A DNA stretch of 64,000 bases from Impatiens glandulifera. Lineage: Eukaryota > Streptophyta > Magnoliopsida > Ericales > Balsaminaceae. Below are positions 21,054 through 31,826 of this stretch, in pieces (position 1 is the first letter of the stretch; each line of letters opens with the position of its first letter). The position numbers and the translations under genes are program-made. Location: positions 13,228,221 to 13,292,220 of the forward strand of contig NC_061869.1 in assembly GCF_907164915.1 (NCBI RefSeq), read 5' to 3'. The notes under the pieces were generated by a model. It was not told the DNA's origin. It saw only the letters and a program-made list of their open reading frames with translations, and made no database searches.

Positions 21054-23336
21054 TAGCATTGGTTCAATTATGTTTAGAAACTTTGATTGTTGAGAATATA
21101 ACAGGATTTTCAGACTTTTGGAGTTTTTTTTTCAATTCTTTTTCCTGGATCTTCATTAGACAGATCTTACTGGTATAATCTAAACAAATTTGGTTGTGGC
21201 TTATTTGGAGAGCCCAAATTGACAATACTTGACTTCTGTCTCCTCTCCCTCTCACTCTCATCCTCCCTTTACCTTTGTTTATATTTTTTTTTTATTGTTT
21301 TTGCTGAAATTATATAGGTTTATTTATTAATAACAAACATGACAGTAACATAACAAAAGGAACAACATTTTCCTTTGTTTATTTATTATTTTGAGATTTA
21401 TATCTGAACCATGTAGTCATTGTGCTGCTAACAGATCTCATCTCACTGTATTAAGTCTTAACATTTTATTTTATTGAAACCCACAACATATATCGAGGTT
21501 TCAATCCATGTTCTATATCATGTGTGAGCTAGTTGTCCATGATTCTGTTCAAATATGTCGTGGCAATTGATTTTAATGGTTCTAAATCATGAGAGTTTCC
21601 TGTCTCTAGATGTTGTCAAATGGATAATCTTGGTTCTTCAAAATTTATATGGTTTTTGGTCTTTAATTAGATCTATTTGAAAACACTTTTGAATTGAGAA
21701 AATGACAACAATGTAAATTTTATTGTAAAATATGATAATTTAGATCTACATTGAAGTTAATGTGAGTAGCCTCTATTGGAAGGAAAACAAAATTCCATTT
21801 TTGAAGCAAAATATTGTGATCCAAAGGTTACCATTTTTAGAACGTCATTTTTTGTTTACTGTTGTGACCCAAAACAATTATTCAAATACAAATTTATAAT
21901 ACTTTTTTAATTGGTGATGTGAGCTGCATTTTGGTATATTACTGACAAACTTTCAAAGAAAAGAAGGTGTTGGAGTGAAACACACCTTTTCTTCTTTTAA
22001 AAGTTTAGGAAATTTTCTGATGAAATTAACATATGATCTTTCATGTGTGCATGGTCAGCCAATTTGATTATATTTTGTGAATTTGGACTTGTTCATTTTC
22101 AAAGTTTATGGGTCTAACTGTAGATGTTTAAGTTTTATATCTTACATTCACAAGAAATTTGGAAAAATTAGTTGAAGATGAACATATCAGCTTATTGGAT
22201 TTTAGGGAATAATATTTTTTTTTCTTTTCGTTTTTTAGGAAAACGATTTATTAAACATTTTATTAAAAACCCAAAATGAGAAACCTTTATGTTCCAACAA
22301 TTAGCCAAATTAAAAGTATTTTGCAACTCCTGTAATTTTCTCGATTTCCGCAAACTCAATATCCCATTCATGACATAACTCTCAATTATTGTGATTAATG
22401 GGGACCATCATTCAAGAATGAATAAATGCATTTCTATCAAAATTAGTGTCCTACTGAAGTTGGTCTTCCCTCTTTGTAAGAACCTGACATTCCTTTTCAT
22501 ATAATAAGAACCTGACATTCCTTTTCATATAAATCTGATATATAACAACACTAAATAAACATTAGAAAGAGAAGTTTTGAGCATTAGCTTTCCTAATGAC
22601 AAATTCTTGAATCTTACTCATTGGGAAAATCCAAAATCATCATGCATTTTACAATTTTTTTTCAAATCTTAGAGATGTATGATCATCTCAAACTTAGTTC
22701 GAGATGTAATAAACTCTTATCGGCATAAATTTGCTATCTTTGTCCCTAGTCTCATGCTAAAAGCAAGGTAAATGAAAAGGATGAATTGATACATAGGGAT
22801 CCTAATTCAGACGATCAAACAACCACCTCTCCTCTCCTCGAGTTCTAAGAATATTCCACACCTTGCTGGAATTGAATTTACTTCCTTCCTCAACAATCCA
22901 ATCCCTGGATATAAGAGCCTTCACCTTCTCAAGGATTCAAATTCTTTCACTTGATCTATCTAACAACTCCACATCATAGATATCCTAACATTAATCTTCT
23001 TTCTGTCACGCTTAATTCTAACATTTTGAAAGTTCGTCTTAAGACAAAAGAGAAATAGACGGATTTTCAAACCAAAGTCGTACCAAACTAGCGTATCCTT
23101 CCCATCTCGAGTACCAACTTTGAACATTTTCATTGCACAATCCCTTGTATTCACTTCTTAAGTGATCACATGTCATCCTTAAAGATGCTTCTTCATATGT
23201 TAACATCCTCCTTAACGAATCTCAAATAGACCCACCTAACCCATAGACAAATATTTTGTGTAGGAATATATTTTCTTATGTTTACCACTTTTATATTGGA
23301 TGTATGCTCAAGTTTGAGATTATTTATTAGGAATAA
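21054..23336. repeat. Direct repeat copy 2 (~2.3 kb), paired with 14720-17095
   Basis: Same order as copy 1: TAGCATTGGTTCAATTATGTT, the TTTCCTGGATCTTCATTAGA stretch, AT-rich DNA, then a minus-strand LINE 3' end at 22240-23160 with a GDGxxT-like motif (DGKDTLVWYD). It lacks the 98-bp tandem duplication of copy 1. The Gypsy element lies between the two copies. Confidence 0.85.
22240..23160 (-). mobile_element. LINE ORF2 3' end, decayed, in repeat copy 2
   Basis: The minus strand starts MNTRDCAMKMFKVGTRDGKD and goes on TLVWYDFGLK, matching the corresponding place in copy 1 and the plant L1 GDGxxTxxWxD motif. The 3' end (TTTTTAATAAAATG, minus) is near 22255-22275. Stops and shifts throughout; not functional. 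Confidence 0.55.
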
Positions 23337-23754
23337 ATCATATATATACTAATTTTTTCCCTTCCAGTTTTTTTAAGGGTAAACTTTTCATTATGGAGAA
23401 AATTGTTATTCCAGAAATTATTTCAAATTATAAAATGAGAGGTAAATGACTTGATATTCTAGAGAGATGAGAGAGAAACTACATCCATTCACCCCTTCGT
23501 CAACTTTCAACCGAAGTCCATCCAATAACATTTTCACAGATTCGTGGACGAACTATGGAGGCATCATTGCTTCTAAGGAATCAAGATGATTGTTCTCAAA
23601 GGCCACACAAGTCCTGTTGCCATTTCTTGCACCGAGAAAGGATCATGGAAATCAAGAACGATTCGTTTCAGCATCTCTAATGCTCTTCTCTTAGCTTATT
23701 GGACTTGAAAACCAAATATGAAATACAGAAATGCAGACGACCTCAAGGATAAAA

Positions 23755-24990
23755 AAAAAACTCTCCGCTTGGATGGACACCAATCGCTGAGGTTCATTCT
23801 ATGGTGTTAAGTATAACACTGACTCTACCTTTTGTCTCATCATTCCTCTAGATGACAACTCTTTTCACACTCACCTTATGGAAGAGTCATCAAATTGCAT
23901 CAAACTAGATAGCCTATGAGGCCACCGCGGCCACCGTCCAATATTCACTCGAGCATCAATCTATGAATGAGTCTCATTGCCACGTGTGAACAAAAAGGAG
24001 GTTTTAGCCATTCAGATGAAGATATTAAGAGTGAGCGTTAGAGGCTCCTACTCTTGGACGACAAAGCTGAAGTGCGAGATCTTTACGGCGCGACACATCC
24101 GCTCACTCTTTCATCAGAAGCATACATCAATAAAAAAATGACCATGCTATGGACACAAAATATCTTTTCAGAGATGAAATCCTTTTAATATTTGAGTGAG
24201 TCGTATCGGATGGCATGGAATTAGAATGAGACGCCTTCTGAATATCTGGCAGTATCGGGATTGTTGCGGATGTAGGACCGAAGTCTTTCAACGAAACAGA
24301 TGGACCAAATTCCGACCAGATTGGAACATTGTAGACGTGACCACCATCGTCGATGTTGATTCTAGCAGTAAGGTTAAGCCGTTTCCTTTGATACACATTC
24401 TTGCCCATTTGACGTTTTTCTTCTCATAGGTCGCTTTGTCGATTGCGACTAGATTGCCACAGCTATTTCCGATCTTTTGGAGAGCTTCTTGGTTCCACAA
24501 GTGAATCGGAAGACCTACAAGCCTGATCCAAGAGTCTTTGGAGAGCTCCGACGTTGGGTTACATCCGCTAAACGATTCCATCTCTGAAAAGTTATTTTGT
24601 ATTTCATAACCTTATTGATGTCTGCTTCTGATGCTTCTGATGAAAGAGTGAGCAGATGTGCTGCACCGTAAAGATCTCACACTTCAGCTTTGTCGTTCAA
24701 AAGAAGAGCCTCTGACGCCCACTCTTGAATATCTTCAGCTGAAGGGTTAAAACCTCATTTTCTTTCACAGGTGACAATGAGACTCAATCCTAGATGAATG
24801 CTCGAGTGAATATGGGGCGGTGACCTCATTTGTTGCCTAGTTTAGTGCAGTTTGATGTCTTCTATAAGGTGAGTGTGAAAAGAGTTGTCATCTAGAGGAA
24901 TGATGAAGCGAAAGGTAGCGTCAGTGTTTTACTTAACACCACAAAATGGACCTTGACGATTGGTGCCTACCCAAGCAGAGAGGTTTTTAT
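23755..24990. repeat. Long inverted repeat, arms of ~370 and ~390 bp
   Basis: The left arm 23755-24122 and right arm 24600-24990 are reverse complements at roughly four of five positions by eye. The shared phrases CTAGATGACAACTCTTTTCA and CGACAAAGCTGAAGTG and CACTCTTTCATCAGAAGCAT appear in one orientation on the left and reversed on the right. The spacer of about 480 bases holds the LINE ORF1 core. Both arms encode the N-terminal part of that ORF1 (read inward from each side), so the left arm looks like an inverted extra copy. Confidence 0.85.
24127..24581 (-). pseudogene. LINE ORF1 (DUF4283-type nucleic-acid-binding protein) core
   Basis: The minus strand reads SKDSWIRLVGLPIHLWNQEA and then LQKIGNSCGNLVAIDKAT, the signature of the DUF4283 domain (WIRLxGLPLHLW ... 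IGxxxGxxVAVD) found in ORF1 of plant L1-type LINEs and in gag-like proteins. It is followed by KWARMCIKGNG. The frame changes near 24290. Only the domain core is open; upstream codons in the right arm contain stops. Presumed ancestral role: binding element RNA. Confidence 0.8.
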
Positions 24991-25029
24991 GATGGCGTCA
25001 GTGTTCTACAATCCTTTTATATTGAAAAT

Positions 25030-26530
25030 TTATATCTAATTCTATTCAAGGTATAACCGGATCTTTTTCATTGGGATTGGATTAAAGGGTAAATAGTTGG
25101 CTTAAAGATGGGGTTGTGTATGCGTATGTTGAACATGAATGATTTTTTTGTGAGGATTGTTTGTACTAGGATAGTGATAGTTTGTGTAAAAGGTACGAGG
25201 TTAACATTTTGATTTATAGTATCCAATTAGTCTGAGTGGTTTATGTTACCAAAAGAGGAGTTAAGGTCATTGTTGTAGTTAAAAAGATGAAAGAGGTTGA
25301 ATGTCATTCTTAGACCATTACTATTCTTATTTATTATAAAACTCTTTAACATTAAATTACTAAGAAGTGTAAAAGTGTTATCAAGTCCATTCATCCTCTT
25401 ATCTATGAAAGTTGTCTACACACCACGACACCCATCACCATTTCACCTTAGTCAGGTTTCTTGATATTTAGAATTAGATTTTTGTAATAGATAAAAGTAG
25501 ATTGACGAAGAAGATGAAAATTGAATGATTTGAGGCTTTAGTTGAGGAGGATGGAGAATCTCCCGTCACCGTCACCATTTTCACTTAAGAAGAAGTTAGA
25601 GTGTTAAACCCTATCGATATTTGTTATTATTAGTTGATCATTCAGCTAGGTCACCATATTTACAAAACATAGTGTTCCATGCACCTATTGAAACAACTAA
25701 AAACCCTTCACTTAGGAGCTAAAACTGATATAATAAAATTAAGGATATCTTCACTATTTAGAGTTCTACTAATAACCCTAAACTTACTAAAACATTACAT
25801 ATAACAATCAAATAAATCACACCCACCCTCTCTCTTTAAATTAGAGTGTAACTGATAGCCCTTTGCTTTCTAGGATGTCTTCACTTTTTTAAACCATGAC
25901 TAATAACCTTAACCCTATTTACCCCTCTTCTAAATGTTCTGATTTCAGTTTACCATTCTTATCTTTAAGAGTTAAAGTTTCGAAATAGATAATAGTAATA
26001 ATAACTAATGTAATATATAAACTTAAGTGCTTCCTCACAGTTTAGTTAGAGCCCTAAGGCCCTAACTAATAACTAACCCTCCTAAAATGTTACAAATAAC
26101 AATCAAATAAATCATACACCGACTCCCTCTCTCTCTAAATTAGAGAGTAAGTGAGACTCTCTACCATCTCCAATCATCCTAGCCAATATCTTCACTGTTT
26201 AGAGCCTTTAACTAATAACCCTAAGCCTATTTACTCCTTTATATAATGGCTCTTATACCACTCTTGTGATTATTAACTTTCAGGTTTGAGTTTTGTAGTA
26301 GAGAAGAGTAGATGGAAGAAGAGAACACGAGAAAGCAATGTGCATTTAAATGAAGGGCATGGGAGAAATTTCTTAGCCAAGATAGAATGTGCAACTCTAT
26401 TGGTATTCATTCTATAATTCATTTAGGTTAGACAATTGAGGTACTTATTTTGTTTTTTTATAAATATAATTTTTATGTTTTTAAAGAATATTTGAGATAT
26501 ATAATATTTTCAATTTCCACTAAAAATGCC
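25030..26530. other. Non-coding stretch with a degenerate ~290-bp direct repeat
   Basis: The block at about 25745-25990 is echoed at about 26030-26290: ATAACAATCAAATAAATCA, then CCCTCTCTCT and AAATTAGAG, each preceded by AATAACCCTAA-type sequence. I see no coding frame in the stretch. Confidence 0.6.
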
Positions 26531-26829
26531 TTAAGTTGATATGATTGTCATTAACGGTGATATTGTATCGTTAAAAGTTATTAAAAATTTTAGAAACCTT
26601 AAATCCTTGGATGGATCAAACCTTGAAAGTGTTTGATTAAAAACAAATTGTTTTTGAAAGTGGTGGGTTGACTCTATTTGACTCACGGGTAACTGATTTG
26701 TTAATCTGACCCAGTTTTTCTCATGTATAAGGTTGTTGTGGTGCAAAGACTCAGATGACATTTTATTAAGCATTATTATTATTATTACAAATAAGGATTA
26801 ATTTAATTTTGGCCGAAAGGAAAGTTAAT

Positions 26830-28540
26830 ACAAGTGAACCTTCAATCTATCACTTTTGATTCTAACAGTGCAGCACAAAAATATTTGTTAGAGGCTCATT
26901 TTTCGAGGGAGAAGATTGAAGATGTCATTAAGAGGTGCAAAAGTAATAAAGCACAAGTGTCCGAAAATTTTGTTATGCTTTTTTTTAAGAAACGTGGTCT
27001 ATCCTTAAGGTTGAGATTATAGAAGAAATTGATCATTTCTACCGTTTCTAATCATTGAACAATCCGTAAGGCTTAAAAGGCTATTGATGTGGAGAACTTT
27101 AGACGCATGTTGCGAGAGTGATGACGATAGTCATTTATGATAATCAAATGATGTTCATCAAATATCGTAAAATATTTGATGGAATATTAAACGCCAATGA
27201 GTTCATTGATTCAACTAATTATTTTATTAAGTTAGACATCGAAAAAGTTTACGATCACATCTTTGTGTGTTTTTTGTTTGATGTGATTGACAAAATAAGA
27301 ATGTGAGTGAAGTGGATTGATTGGACTAGATTTTGCTTTTCGGTTAAATTTTATGTCCTTACAAATGAGAATTTTTAGGGATTTTTCGAAAGATCTCGAT
27401 GGATCAGACATTTCTATTTTTTCTTGTTCGTCATTGTTATGAAGCCTTGTCAAGGATGATGGTTTTACAGAAAAAGAGGAGCTCATCCGTGGGTTCGTTA
27501 TGGAATGAGAAAGTCTTTTTTTTATATCACACATGTTTTTCGTCAATGACATGTTTTTGCATGACTAATGCCACTTACAAACATTTTAAGCATCTTTGGA
27601 ATATTTATAATTATTTTGTGTTTGTTTCGGTCTTTAGATTAATTTTAATAAGTATTGACATCTTTTTTACAGATTATGTTTCGTATATGAGAAAGCCGAT
27701 GTTAATTAATGTTCTAGACATAGTTTTGAAACCTAGTTCGGTCATCAACCCGGTGAAGGGACTGAGTCACTGGTTTAACCGATGGGCAATTAGTTCAACC
27801 AATGAGTTTCATATAATAATAAAATAATAGAAAATAGAAAAAATTCATCAAATTGTTTATACAATAATAATCAAAGTAGAGATCAAAATTCAAAATATTA
27901 TTTTATAATTATAATATGTTCATTGACTCAACTAGTGGGACAACACAATTAAAATAAACACACTCTCAGTGTCTAAAACTAGAAATCAGTAATTTACCCA
28001 CATTAAACTAAAATAGGTAACCTAATGAGAACAAAAAAATGGAGAGAGGAGAATTGAGAGAGTGATAAGTGAGAATGAAAAGAAGTGATTTTTTTATAAA
28101 AAAAATAGGATAAACTCGCTGACCCGACCTGCAGATTTTCGGTCCAACCGACGAATTGGCCGGGTTTAACTAGGTTGATTGTATTTCTGATTTTTCTATC
28201 AGCCCAACCCGATTTGACGACCGGTTATTTTCCAGTTCGATTGACGGGTCGGGCTGAGTTTCAAAACTATGGTTTTAGAGGATTAGTGTTTTTCCATCAT
28301 CGTATCTTGGTAACCTTGGGTGTTAAGGAATCTAAGGTCTTTTGAAAACCCGATTATCACTAAAATGGAATACACACTATCTAGATGAAAAAATAAAAAA
28401 AATCTCAAAAGAGAGTTAGTTAATTTTATTAAGAGTGTGTTGTCATTTAATGTCTTTTTTCATTCTCCTTCCAAAGTGTGGCGATAAATTGAAGATCATA
28501 ATGTGTGTAAATTTCTTTGGGATTCTCTCTAATTCATTGT
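26830..28540 (+). mobile_element. LINE reverse transcriptase remnant, split by a MITE
   Basis: Plus-strand frames give, in order, RT pieces known from plant L1 ORF2: LLEAHFSREKIEDVIKRCKS (about 26886-26945), DNQMMFIKYRKIFDGILNAN (27140-27200), KLDIEKVYDHI (27232), then GFF and FLFVIVMK (27376-27440), and TNATYKHFKHLWNIYNYF (27565-27618). After the MITE, IKSVLSFNVFFHSPSKVW-like codons and a KFLWDSL-like motif lie at about 28425-28530. The F-A-D-D catalytic site is not recognisable. It is heavily decayed. Confidence 0.65.
27719..28271. mobile_element. Inverted-repeat DNA element (553 bp) inside the LINE
   Basis: The left end CATAGTTTTGAAAC and the right end GTTTCAAAACTATG (28258-28271) are exact reverse complements. 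Inside each end lies GC-richer sequence (TAGTTCGGTCATCAACCCGG; GACGGGTCGGGCTGAG). It has no coding capacity. It lies between two parts of one LINE RT remnant, so it inserted after the LINE. Confidence 0.75.
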
Positions 28541-28714
28541 TTTTATTTGGTTAGTTAGAATAATGTTAAATATTTTAAGAACCATGAGAACTGGGTATCC
28601 GAGATCTTATTTCATTTAATAAGTCATTTTATCAAAATTTAGTTGTAGATTTACATCGAAACTAGATAGTCTTTGGACATCAATGATCATATGTAAATAT
28701 ATGTTTAGTTGGTT

Positions 28715-29870
28715 ATAGGGGGATGTCGAACAGGTACCTACCCGTCGGGTAGTGAAATACCCATCTCTGAACCCAATTTTCATTCTACTACCCGACCTCG
28801 AACCCGACGTGTATCTCTTTTTGTATCCTATCTTTAATTCATCGGGTACCCCATTACCCATTTAAAATATGAATTTATATTTATTATTTTCTAAATATAC
28901 TAAATATTAAAAACATAAATAAAAATATTACTTACTTGAATTGCATAGTTATGTCGTAGAAGTTGAAAAGGTTTAACAAAAACTAGACAGAATGTGAAGA
29001 AATTGAAAGATTGTTGAACTTGAAAATAAAAAGTGAAGAATGAATAATTTTGTTATTAAAAAAGTGAAAATTAATACTTATGTGAAAGATAAATTAAAAT
29101 GATGTTGGGGGTGGAGTGTAAGTATGGATAACAATATTTATGGTAAATTTGTAATAGTGTAATGATGTGGAATAATGATGACAATTTGAAACCGCCCCGC
29201 GGTAACTGAATCGAATTGCCCCGTTTGGGGTGGTCTTTCCATAGTTTGATCGGTAGTTGACCGGGGATGAGACGTGGATAATATTTGTGTTCCCCGTCTC
29301 AAACCGTTCCGATTTCACCCCGTTTATGACCCGAATACTAAAAACACAATTAAATATATAAAATCACTAATACATTTATTTTTTTATTATATTTTATAAG
29401 AGTTTTAAGTTGATTTTTTATAATAATATAATTTTTAATATATTACCATATATATTATATTAAAAAAATTGTTTATATAATTTAATTATATAAAAAATTA
29501 TTTAATTTTAAGTATATGGTGTAAACGGTGTCCCGCGTGAAATCCCTGAAACCGAATGGGACGGGGATGGTAGTAAAAAAATCTCCGAAATAAAAACGGG
29601 CAGAGATGGTAAATGCATTTTACGCCCCTAACCGCCCCATTGTCATCCGTAATGTAGAATTTGAAAAGTCATTTATTTTAATAAATATATATATATATAT
29701 ATACATTTTAATATTAATATTAATATTTTGGGTATCGAGCTTGAGTTTTGCACACTCTTCATCCTCAAATCCGATTGGGTAATCATTTTCACTCCTCATC
29801 TCCGACCCCGATTTAAAATTTCTGAACCCGATATTCAAGTATCGAGTATACAGGTATCCATTGTCATCCC
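28715..29870. mobile_element. DNA transposon remnant with 9-bp target duplication
   Basis: The element is bounded by TAGTTGGTT at 28706-28714 and 29871-29879. The ends are loosely inverted: GGGGGATGTCGAACAGGTACC (as GGGGGATG, then AACAGGTACC) on the left and GGGATGACAATGGATACC (reversed) on the right. Sub-terminal ACCCGTCGGGTA-type sequence on both sides is typical of plant non-autonomous elements. A 9-bp duplication suits a Mutator-like element; an 8-bp reading (hAT) is also possible. No transposase is visible. Confidence 0.7.
29177..29648. mobile_element. Nested inverted-repeat element inside 28715-29870
   Basis: The left end GATGACAATTTGAAACCGCC and the right end, reversed, GGATGACAATGGGGCGG share the GATGACAAT start and a CCGCCCC-type inner part. 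It lies wholly within the larger element and its ends resemble the larger element's right end, so one family has inserted into itself. The interior is AT-rich. Confidence 0.6.
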
Positions 29871-29879
29871 TAGTTGGTT

Positions 29880-30855
29880 CATCAAATTTTCTAATCATCT
29901 AGCGGGTTGTCACATTTGGAGGATAATCTATTTTATGCAGAAGAGTTTTCGCGAACAGACTTATTGTGAAGAATTGATCTTTGATCATTTTGTGGGACGA
30001 TACTTTGTGCAATGTCAAAAATATGATTACGACGTATAATGAACTTGCTTTTAATGTTATATGTGAATGTTACAATTAATAACACATTTGATCATCAATA
30101 TGGTGGTTTTGCTAGTAGAATTAGATATAGAAATAGATTGAAAATTAATGAGAGTTATTCCCACAACAGAGATTTGATCCCGATAAGGTGTAGGCAAATA
30201 TTCTTATCTGAAGTGAATGCTATGCATTAACAAGACATTAATATTTTCACGTGAAACACAATTTCAGTTTGTTCGCTAAACCAGTTCTTTTTTATTTTTG
30301 TTGGGAGAAACTTTGAGATGAAATATTACATCCAAAATTTCGTTTTTGTATGAAGCGTTATTAATTGTGAAATTTGTATGGATGATATTTGTTTGAAAAA
30401 TTGTTGTAGGTCATTAATTGTAAAATTTGTATGGATGATATTTGTTTGAAAAATGTTGTAGGTGGAATCGACGAATCACCTATTATATTGTTGAAGTACA
30501 ACTGATATCTAGATTATATTCAGACTAAGATTTATTATCTTTAGTAGTTGTTGAGAAGTTTGAATTTAGACGACTAATATGAAAACCCATATTTTTAGGG
30601 AACCATTCCGATCATTTTATAGTTGACTATCTAACTAGAAGAAAACCGTTGAACTTTTAATTATCGTAGTCGCCCGATGTATATTATTTATAATACTATT
30701 ATTAAAACGTTTTACAATTCATCGAGGAAAATCATAAATTAGGTCAGAAACTAATCATAATTATCAAAAATTTATGAACCTGATAATCTGTTAGGACTAC
30801 AAGTATTTTCATTTTCAAGCCGTCATTCATATGTCATCATTTTTAATTATACATC
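29880..30855. other. Non-coding stretch with a short tandem repeat
   Basis: No gene seen. AAATTTGTATGGATGATATT TGTTTGAAAAA-type sequence occurs twice (about 30369 and 30424, period ~55). Confidence 0.55.
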
Positions 30856-31143
30856 CCCATTCAAAAATTGGGATTATTGAAATAACCTAGAGGAGAAAAT
30901 GAGTAATGATTATTGAAATAACCTAGAGGAGAAAATGAGTAATGATTGGTAATGATTTTGAAGATATTTTTAATAAAATTACTTAAAAGGTATGGATATA
31001 TAATAAAATAATAAATAGTAATTTAAAATAAAGAATATTTTAATATTTTAGATAATGAATTGAGTGATGTGATTGATAAGAAAGGGAGTGAAAAGATGTT
31101 TGAGTGGGTTGAGTTATTTAAATAACCCCAACCGAACAAGGCC
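30856..31143 (+). mobile_element. MITE, GGCCTTGTTCGGTTGGGGTT family, copy 1
   Basis: The right end AAATAACCCCAACCGAACAAGGCC and the left end near CCCCATTCAAAAATTGGGAT give degenerate inverted termini. The internal phrase TTTAAAATAAAGAATATTTT followed by AGTATTTTxGxTAATxAAxTGA is shared with the copies at 36066 (reversed) and 37507. The left end has a local duplication of AACCTAGAGGAGAAAATGAG. Confidence 0.65.
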
Positions 31144-31826
31144 CTATATATTTTTCAAAATTTTCAGTAACCATATCTATTATTCCAGAGATTAAAGCAT
31201 TTATAATCTAATTCAACCTGATATAAAAATTTTACCTATAACAATCGATATTTAAATTCAATTCAGCTTCTTCTTTTTCTCTTTTTAGCATTTGTTGATT
31301 ACAAAAATAAACACCACATGTAATAAGTAATAACCTATACCAACAAAGTCAGATACATTTTCTTTCAAGTTTTGCAATTAAAAGTAAAAAATAAATTTGT
31401 AAACAGAACATTTCATCAACCACAAGTTTCTTCGACTCCTCCACACTGCCTCCATTCCTGTTGCAGAAGCATTGTTAGGATTTGGCGGGCGACATCTGCA
31501 GTAACAAATCACAATGAAAGATATTTCAGATCCAGATGTCAAATTGTGTTTCAAAACAGCCCATTTGAAACACTTTCATGAGCCAGAGGGTTTGAATTCA
31601 TGTATAAAAAAAGTGTTTACAAAACAACCAAGCTCGAGTTCCACAAAGCGTTTCCAAATGGGGGTGAATATGAAATATTGTCTATACCAGATCCACATAC
31701 ACTTAAAAAATGTGTTGACAATTGGTTGAACTACAAAATCCATAAATTCAGAAACCAAAAGTGTCTACAAACTCTATAGAGGAAGTGCAACAAGAACATA
31801 CCCATGCCAGAAAATCACCATTGAAT

